From: Diplodia intermedia
Taxonomy: Eukaryota > Ascomycota > Dothideomycetes > Botryosphaeriales > Botryosphaeriaceae
Length of the DNA stretch: 64,000 nucleotides
NCBI GenBank assembly: GCA_021495925.1
Contig: JAKEKT010000026.1
Location: 310,001-374,000 of the forward strand
Direction of reading: 5' to 3'
Shown here piece by piece: positions 56,965 through 64,000 of this stretch (positions within the stretch are counted from its first letter, which is position 1; every line of letters begins with the position of its first letter). The notes beneath the pieces were generated by a model, which had not been told where the DNA came from, ran no database searches, and saw only the letters and a program-made list of their open reading frames with translations. Made by a program: the position numbers and the translations under genes.

Positions 56965-57779
56965 TCAATCCGTGTGTGGCTTTACTGGTTCGATGGCAGA
57001 GGCCCAGTTGACGACGGAAGACGAGAGGAACCAGGCCCCAACAGCAAGCGCGATAATGTATAAGCCGGTCGGTATGAGAGATCTCGGCACGGCGTTAAGG
57101 ATGTATGGATCAAGGACTGAACATGCATGTCAGCAGGTGTTTAATCGTTGTGGGAGCCATGTCCTTACTAATGTCCACCTTCACATCCGGCGGGTTGCTC
57201 ATTCGCGTCTTGTTCAAGCTGTAGAAGTCGGCCGCGGCCTGGATGCGAAGAAAAAGAAGTGAGGCAGATGTTTGGGCAACCTCGGCGGCCTTCCTGTCGT
57301 CGACAATGGGGCTGGAATCCGCGATGTTTTCCGAGAAGCTCGCGAGGGCGGCGATGAGCTCGGGTGCTTCGAAGACGTGGGTTACGGGGTGTGCGTCCAG
57401 CCAGAAGGAAGTTGGTTGCTGTGGAACGGTCAGCAGAGTGAAACAGGCAGGCACTCTTCGGCGAACGTACTGTTGCCGCCCAGCAAACACGGACTTCGTA
57501 TCTCTGGCCGGGGGCAAGCTCGGTGAGCAGGTACCAGTAGTCGAGACCGCGTGGCGAGTCGTCGGATGCAAAGGCAACGGCGAGGTGGGTGCGCAAGACG
57601 TGGGCGGAAGGTGAAAGGCTGGCTAGGCGGAGGTCTTGGAGGCCAGGGCGGACATTGGGAAGGGCTATGGCGGAGGGCGCAACAAAGACGGTCTTCTCAA
57701 CGTTTGCGAGAACAGCCGGAAGCAGAGCGACGAGGGCCGTCAGTAGGGCGAGGAGAGGGAGGGCGGCGGCGGGGAGCAT
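56965..57779 (-). CDS. Predicted ER/secretory type I membrane protein, function unknown
   Basis: Exons 57471-57779, 57169-57418 and 56965-57116 give 236 residues. A signal peptide (MLPAAALPLLALLTALVALL) is followed by a luminal domain including SSDDS-like acidic turns, GLDYWYLLTELAPGQRYEVR, VCWAATQPTSFWLDAHP and VTHVFEAPELIAALASFSEN. A single C-terminal membrane helix (PTGLYIIALAVGAWFLSSSV) and a short tail (NWASAIEPVKPHTD) end the protein. GQRYEVRVCWAAT looks like the strand of a fibronectin-III or immunoglobulin-like fold. The spliced joins WAAT|QPTSF and VDI|ILDPY both keep frame and use CTGAC branch sites. I do not recognise the family with certainty. Confidence 0.72.
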
Positions 57780-58565
57780 CTTCACAGCTTGCGCAAACAG
57801 ACTCGACCACAACACTTGCAAGCTGCGGGCATGGCAAGCTGGTGATGTCGTTAGCGGGCGGGCGCCGTCTAGAGTGACGATCTGCTGCGGGTCAAGCTCG
57901 GCTAATCCCCTCACTACAACGCCCGCCCAAACAGGCAATTGCGACTGGCAATCAGCATGCCACTCCGCAAAGGCTGCGCGGTAAGCGGGGGCTTGACACA
58001 TTCTGGGGGAGAGTTTGCACGAGATTCCTCATATATTATATCTCGTATCCTGCCTGCTCGGCGAACAGCACCGGCACCGGCCTTGGTCTGCGGTTGCGGA
58101 GAGCCATCTAAATCTACCCCCAAACTCAAAGAACAATTTTTGGCCGACTGCCAAACGGGCGCTACGGAGCCCAGCAAACAGCAGGGGCAGGTGGTAGTGA
58201 GGTATGCCAGTGACGTGTGCTAGCGGGTCATAACATAGTCGTCAATCAGAAAAGGATCGTAAAGGGTCGGAGGCGACTGTGAACAAAAAACCCACAACAG
58301 CTCAAGGAGGGAAAAGAAAAGAAAAAGAGAGGGAGAGATGGCGCGCACCAGTGCCGCATCCTCGCGAAGGGGCAGACATCCAAAACCGAACATGAAACAC
58401 AAATTGCCCCTCAAATCCGAGTGCTCGAAAAACGCCTGTGCCGGGGAGAATTGCCCAAAAAACAAGCGCCGTCACTCCACGTCGCCCTCCCGGATATCCT
58501 CTTTGACCGGTTTCCTGCAACCCATAAGACCCACATTGCTATAATACACAGACTCAGTGTTTGAG
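57780..58565. other. Intergenic region downstream of the multi-TM gene
   Basis: Promoter of the type I membrane protein gene and 3' flank of the multi-TM gene. A plus-strand frame at 58338-58544 (Lys/Arg/Ser-rich) has no support. Confidence 0.45.
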
Positions 58566-61081
58566 TCATATCCACTCCTGTGCTGGCGCCTCAGGCATGC
58601 CACTGCGCGCCGCTGAGTTGCTTCTCTTCATAGTGCCGCTGCGTAGGTCCACCCATCTGGGCGAAGCTGTGCGCTCCGGTGGGGTGGTGGGGCTCGTGCG
58701 CTGCGGACTGCCCGCGCCCACAGGAGTTGCAGTATTTTGTCTGTCTCCGCGACCGCTCCGATCACTCTCCGGGCTCGATTCGCGCGGCGTAGGGGGAAGA
58801 ACCTTGTTGCGCGCACTCTCAAGGTAGCGTTGGCTGTTTTGCGGGTTGAGGATAGTGAAAGACTCAAATGACGAAGGCGCGCTGTACGCGGAACTGCGGT
58901 CGGATGCTTCCTCGTCCTCTTGGAAACGTGTGGATGCTGGCGAATACGGCGGTGCAGGCGCAGCGAGCATAGCAGGCACATCCTCCTTTTCTGCCTCCGT
59001 CGGCGCTGTCGAAGTTGGCGAAGGCGGAGGCAACGACGGTGGAGGCCCAGACGGGCCTGCCGTACCGGCCGATTGCTGCCGCATGTGGCCGAGTGGCTTC
59101 GACGCGAAAAGAGGAGCGGGTGTAGCCGCCGTAACCGACCGGCCGCTCTCAGCGGAGTGGGTTGACTCCCGAATTGGTGGTGGAGGGGCCAACTGGGGAG
59201 GTGCCAGCTGGACAGGTGCAAGCTGGGGAGGTGCCAATTGGGAAGGAGCCAACTGGCGGTTGATGCCGGTACTGCTTCTGCCACCCATCATCGCGGCGGG
59301 CGCCATCGACAGTCGAAGACCAATTTGAACGGTCGCACTGCTGTCGAGGCTGCTGTCACGGCGATGGGATGTGGGACGGGCGAACGGAGGCATTGGGGGA
59401 AGGAGGCCCCGGTATGCCTCGGACACATCGGTGACGGATGGCGCCATCGATGCTCCGCGCTTCCCAGTGTCGAAAGAAGGCTTGCGGCTGTCACGAGCGT
59501 TTGATGGTTGGCTAGGGTTGTAGACGGTCGCAGGAAGACGTGGGGTCTCGTCCACGGAGGTTCGATTGGGGAAAAGTGTATAGGTCGGCGTTCGCTTGTC
59601 TCCAGAAGGCTTACGGGAGTGTCTGCTAGCGAGGGTTGTCTTCTTCAAAGGTTCGAGAGGGAGTGGCCAAGCAGATAGTTTTGATCCGATTGACTGTTTG
59701 GACTCGCGGTTGACGAGAATGGTAGGGAGCTGAGGCGTGTAGGTAGCCTCGGGGTCGGAAGGTCGTCTGGTGGTATCAGGAGAATCGAAGCTGAAGTCAT
59801 AGCTACTCTTCTCCGGCCTGTTGGAGTAGTAATCTTGCATGGCATAAGCCCGGTCCTTGGCGCCACCCACAGGCTTGCTGATGGTCATCTCCAGGTCACT
59901 GGGACCGAAAAGACGGAGTCTGACAGCCTTTTTGTTTTGCTTCCATGGAACGCCAATAGGTTTGATGATCATGCGGGTTACGTTAACGCGAAGGAAAAGA
60001 TGAATGAATGCGATGAATATCCCGGACGAAAAGAGGACAATCTCCGCAACGCGAGAGCTTGTGAACTTGTCGTCGAAGTTCATCATGTAGGCTTGGATGA
60101 AGAACGGGACAATGAAAGCCTGCAGCAAGTTCTTGTCAGCCTTGTGTCACCAAAAGGAGAGCGGATTCACTCACGTGTTCAATAAAAGCAAAGGTCAAGT
60201 ACCAGACCATCCTCGACGCCGAAACCCGCTCGTCGGCGTCAAAGTTCGAGTCATAGCGAAGCTTGAGGGTAATGAGGGAGCCCAACACAATGTAGCCAGC
60301 GAGCAAGACCGCAAGAAGCGGTAACAGGACCCGACGATAGCGGAAAGGGATCCAGATGAGCTCTCCAAAACACAGGTTGTTGCCGGGCCAGACAATCGTT
60401 GGTATCCATGCAACGAGCAGACATCCAAGAATTGCCAGCGTACAGCCGGTGAGAGTCCATTTCCCTCGTGCAATTGATCCCTTGAACGCACGTACTGTGG
60501 TTTCGATGCCGAAGATGAGGTTCACGAAGCCGACAAGGAGGATAGCTAGACGCGCACATTAGTTGATGGTTCACGGGGGAGCCAAGCTCAGGGCGCTTAC
60601 TCGGCAGGACAATCTGTACGACGCCCCTGCAGTTGTGTTCAAAGAATCGGTCGAGGTTGCCCGACTGCACAGCAATCATAATGACCATTTGAACCGTCAC
60701 CCCCACGGCGAGAGCCAGTGGGAAGACTTCAGCGGTGTGTATTGATCTCAACCATTCGAGTTTCCTAGAGAGAGTCAGCAGCCGTTTCCTGTATCCGACC
60801 TGTTCTCCTTACCTCGGTCTCAAAAGCACCTTCAACTTGGCTGCCCTCCAGCCATCGTACAGGATCCGTGTTACCATGACTGTAGCGAAAATCAAACTGA
60901 AGACGCCGAGTACAATGTGCATGCTTCGTAAAGTTTTTTGCTGGCTCAGGACCAGCTTGGTGATCTCCTGCCGTGTCTCATTGAATTGGGCGGCGGAGAT
61001 CTGGAAATCCATGGACATGTTCATGTTGGCGGTGGCGGTGGCGCTTTGTGCGCCAGGAAAGCTTCGTTTTACTCCATCCAT
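58566..61081 (-). CDS. Multi-pass (about seven TM) membrane protein with long disordered tail
   Basis: Exons 60813-61081, 60601-60764, 60175-60545 and 58566-60119 give 785 residues. The first about 310 residues hold roughly seven hydrophobic segments, for example MHIVLGVFSLIFATVMVTRI, VFPLALAVGVTVQMVIMIAV, AILGCLLVAWIPTIVW and LLPLLAVLLAGYIVLGSLI, ending with VTRMIIKPIGVPWKQNKKAV. The N-terminus carries sequons (NMSMDF) and may be extracellular. The remaining 470 residues are a Ser/Pro-rich cytosolic tail with many Arg-x-x-Ser sites and a five-unit QLAP repeat. The plan resembles a fungal GPCR-like receptor, but no class signature was recognised. The first ATG at 61081 is used. Confidence 0.75.
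59185..59259 (-). repeat. Five 15-bp tandem repeats (QLAPx units) in the multi-TM gene
   Basis: Five degenerate 15-bp units at 59185, 59200, 59215, 59230 and 59245 code QLAPS, QLAPP, QLAPV, QLAPP and QLAPP. The period is a multiple of three, so copy number can change without frameshift. Confidence 0.85.
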
Positions 61082-63753
61082 CTGCAATCCATCTGTAGGT
61101 GTGCAGAATAGACACGGGGGGATTTTGTCAACACGCCGAAGACCTGCAGCGGTGAGAGGGTAGAAACAAAAGCATTAAACACGAAGTAGAAAGTCAAAAG
61201 AGCGGCAGAGAAGGCGTAGCCTGCTTGACCTTCATCCAGCTGCCAACTCGCCTGTACCGGACAGTAAAGAAACAGAAGTCAGAAAGACGAAAGAGAGACT
61301 GACACTTGCCACTGCAGAAGGGCGGCATGAGGCATATGAGGCACAGAGACAGCTATGAGACCAAATGGGCCGCAGGTGGAGGGTTTCGCGTCAGCGGCAC
61401 CGGGCCCCTTCCCGCAGTGGTGGAAGAGGCGGTGGCCCGGGCAGCGGCTGGACCAGGGAAGCCGAGCGGTGCTGTTGCAGGGCCCGAGAACGCCACCCAG
61501 GGCGGTCTTGATGCATGGTAAGGCATGATGGGCGGCTAGCCGTGCCTCCGATGACACGCTTATCTGGACGCGCCTTTCTCGAATGGGCAAATTCACGGAC
61601 CCGTCGATCTGTTAGAGACACTTCCCTTTTCGGAATCGGGCCTTCGTCGTCTGTATCAGTATCAATCAGAAGCAAGAGATCACGGCCACGCGGCGAGAGC
61701 ATGTCCAGGTGGAGCGGATGGGCAGAACGCAAGCTGGTTTCCCTGCCGTACAGGCAGTCACAGCAGTGGACCTGCGCAGAGACTGCAGGGTGACATCACA
61801 ATTGAATGGTTTGCGGGTCGGTTCCGGGGGTGAAACGGTCGCGAGCCGGAAAGGCGATGGTATGGAACTCGACGAACAGTCAAGCCTGCTATAATGGCAG
61901 GCCTATGGAGCGACCGACCGGAGCAACAGCAGAACGGGCAGGCAGGGCTGATGGCGGGCCGGACTGATTGGCGCAGCGATGAGACGGCTTCTGTGGGAGA
62001 CGGCGACACTTGGCGCCCCGGCGAGTCTTAACCGCAGATCACAGCACATCGCCGCGGAGGGAGCGCCCAACAGGTCGTCAATCTAGATCCCATTAGCAGT
62101 AGCCACCGCAGGCGGGAACCCAATGGGCGGGAGCGACGAGGGCGATACGCCGTGAGCGAGGCCATGTGGCCACCCCGGTGGGGCCTGGCGGCCGGAGGGC
62201 TTCACGACGCGCTCAGGCTCACAGCAGGAGGCCAGAGGGGGTATCAACAAAAATAGCTGGCGCAGATTGGCCTCGTGAGCGGTCGAGGCGGGCTGCCGGT
62301 TGCGAGTGGTGAAGGAAGGCGCTGGCGGGCAGGAGGGCGCTGGCGGGATGAAAGGTTTCAGAGTGTCGGGAGCTGCAGCCTGCGCCTCAACACCAGACCC
62401 ACTCGCATCGTCTCGCCTCGAGCAAGCGTCCACACCACCACCATCGCCACCCTTCGCCAGATTCGGCCTGTTGTGCTCGCGGCCCACTCTCGCACTCGCT
62501 GTGAGATGTGTTCGAGCCAGATCCGCACCCTCGCGCCTCGTCTTCGCTTCGCTTAAACAAACAGTGAGTCTGGCGATCCCATATCGTCGCTTTGCTCCCC
62601 CAGAAATCGCCCGTCGCAATCGCCATCGCATGCGACTGGCGCTAAACATGCACCCGCGTACCGGGCGCCGTCTTGTTTGGCGTCTATCGCGGCCCAGCTG
62701 GGTGCCTGCGGCTTCCCCAACGCCCGCATGAGCCCTGCAACCAGCCCAGCCTCCGCGTCAATCTCCAGTGCTCGTCATGAATCGTGTCCGCCGATGATTA
62801 CTCTACATTCCACGCCTCAGACCGCGTGGCCACCGTCTTCGCCCCGTGCAGTCCAGAGGTCAAAGTTCATCAACTTCCGACGCTTCCCTCCTACCGTTAT
62901 CCACGTGGTTGAAGAGGCGCCGTCAGCTGTGTCATATATGGCACATCGCAGCCACTCCATGTTTGTTCCAACCATCCAGCACGCGCTTACTGCATTCCAC
63001 ACCAGCGTCGCCCTTCTTTTGGGCTGCAGAAGCCTGGCTGTTTCACATGGGATACCCGACCCTTACCCCGTTGCTATCCAGTCGATAGTGGATGATAGTG
63101 CAACCAGAGTTTGGCCCTCCGGAGGCGAGAAACCAACCCTCCTACTACCACAATCCCCTTGAAACTCTTGTCGACTTGCATCACTTCCGGAGTAGCATGA
63201 CATGCAGGGTAACCACATTTGCCTTGCTTTCGGCTCTGATGCTTAGCGTGAAGAGGGAGAGAGAAAAGAAATCACACTTCATTTTGTTGTGGCACCCCGA
63301 TATAGCACAAAGATGTTCAAGTCTTGCAGGTTCTCCAGCAGCGAAGGCGTTTCAGGAGCGACTTGCTGACAGGACTTGCTTGGACGAGAGTCGAGGGATG
63401 TTGCTGGTTGTAAGCGGGCTGACCAGCTACTCGAGCGCGCGAGCTTACCCCGCATCACGGCCGAGCGGACCGCAATGGTTGTAGCTCTCCAATCTTCAGT
63501 CAACGTGGAGCCGTAGCCGCTCCTATGGCTGGAACGTATGGCGTGGGGCGCCGGTGTTTCGCATCATTGACTGCGAGAAAACTCCATCAAATTCACATAT
63601 TATGTAACAGTCATAAGGTATCTTAGATTATGGACCACGTGCAGGGTAGATGGAAGGTCGTCCGCCCCATTGAAGAGTTCTCCCAAAAAGGAATGGTGGG
63701 TTGCACATAGGCTAGTCGGGCCGCCCCAAAAGTTCTCACCACCAAAACGCAAA
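61082..63753. other. Gene-poor region between the multi-TM gene and 5S rRNA
   Basis: 2.7 kb. The longest frame, minus 62083-62649, is Arg/Ala/Pro-rich with no motif and overlaps plus-strand frames of similar quality. A short direct repeat GGCGCTGGCGGG occurs twice near 62317-62345. The left part is the promoter of the multi-TM gene. No protein or RNA gene was recognised with confidence. Confidence 0.4.
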
Positions 63754-63872
63754 ACGTACAACAGCCGGGATTCCCCAATGGTCACCCACTTGAGTACTAA
63801 TCGGCCGGTTCGCAGCTTGAGTACGGCTGAGCGGACTGGAAGCCCTATGATCTGCGACCTATGGTCGTACGT
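63754..63872 (-). rRNA. 5S ribosomal RNA gene
   Basis: On the minus strand the 119-nt sequence begins ACGTACGACCATAGG and ends GGCTGTTGTACGT. The two ends pair to form helix I. Conserved internal parts are GGGCTTCCAGTCCGCTCAG, CCGTACTCAAG, GATTAGTACTCAAGTGGGTG and the box C region GGGTGACCATTGGGGAATCC. A T-run follows the 3' end directly (63751-63754), as needed for RNA polymerase III termination. It differs from the usual fungal 5S at several loop positions, for example AGTCCGCTCAG where CGTCCGCTCAG is common. No other complete 5S gene or rDNA unit is nearby, so 5S genes are probably dispersed here, as in Neurospora and relatives. Confidence 0.92.
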
Positions 63873-63981
63873 GAAGGAGGTTGCGGGCGGTACAGGTTAT
63901 GCCTGCAAGTCCACAAGCTGCGGACTGGCTGTCTGCCATGCTAACAGGCGCTTCCACTTCAACAGCAAGTGAAGAAATGCA

Positions 63982-64000
63982 AGCGGACTGGAAGTCCTAT
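63982..64000 (-). pseudogene. Truncated 5S rRNA fragment at the window edge
   Basis: Nineteen bases at the right edge match 63830-63848 inside the 5S gene at 18 of 19 positions (TCC for CCC). On its left, where the 3' half of a 5S gene should be, the sequence is unrelated. It is therefore a 5S-derived fragment continuing beyond the window, in the same orientation as the intact gene. Confidence 0.55.

Noticed and set aside
62083..62649. Minus-strand 188-residue frame
   Set aside because: Low-complexity, no start context or motif, and overlapped by similar plus-strand frames.
1..64000. tRNA genes, CRISPR arrays, insertion sequences, LTR elements
   Set aside because: GTTCGA-type B-box words occur (for example near 6139, 19421 and 56987) but without a matching A box or cloverleaf. 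No spaced repeats, terminal repeats or transposase motifs were seen by eye; tRNAscan-SE and RepeatMasker runs would be decisive.

Overview
This window is nuclear DNA of a filamentous ascomycete (Pezizomycotina). The evidence is many short GT-AG introns of about 46-117 nt with CTAAC/CTGAC-like branch sites, compact divergent and convergent gene pairs, fungal-type orthologues throughout (ATG8, GYP7, MSO1, RAD18, CTF4, NCE101), a multi-intron alpha-tubulin gene and a solitary (non-tandem) 5S rRNA gene. A secreted cutinase and a tannase/feruloyl esterase suggest a plant-associated or litter-degrading life style. Class or genus cannot be fixed from the sequence alone. No CRISPR array, insertion sequence, origin or convincing tRNA was seen.

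Layout. 1-11.6 kb: FIG4 phosphatase (5' end outside the window), DDB1, RNA polymerase III subunit RPC37/C5, 3-hydroxyisobutyrate dehydrogenase and a CHMP7/Chm7-like ESCRT-III protein. 11.9-21.7 kb: RAD18, a CLC chloride/proton exchanger, a DPB3-like histone-fold subunit and MLH1. 21.9-35 kb, all minus strand: secreted GMC oxidoreductase, GYP7 Rab-GAP, MSO1-like exocytosis factor, secreted tannase/feruloyl esterase and cutinase. 35.1-43.9 kb: MAK16, alpha-tubulin, CTF4/Mcl1 and HUS1. 43.9-47.1 kb: a gene-poor, GC-rich stretch leading into an unusual transcript-like region (46.7-48.2 kb) that encodes the heptapeptide MGRGGYN as a free mini-ORF and again at both ends of a 60-residue ORF. 48.2-61.1 kb: mitochondrial tRNA-modifying GTPase MSS1, a GPI-anchored secreted protein, NCE101 (small, two exons), ATG8, GAR transformylase, an F-box-like protein, an ER-type membrane protein of unknown function and a multi-TM protein with a long disordered tail. 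61.1-64 kb: gene-poor, ending with a 5S rRNA gene and a truncated 5S fragment, both minus strand.

Common threads. Six genome-maintenance genes (DDB1, RAD18, DPB3-like, MLH1, CTF4, HUS1) lie within about 41 kb. The MLH1 promoter and the shared CTF4/HUS1 promoter carry close clusters of the MluI cell-cycle box ACGCGT, which fits G1/S control by an MBF-type factor. GYP7, MSO1, NCE101, FIG4, ATG8 and Chm7 concern membrane traffic. The two secreted esterases, the GMC oxidoreductase and the GPI protein form the outward-facing set. Exon models were made by hand from splice signals and family conservation; every model given keeps an open frame from start to stop.
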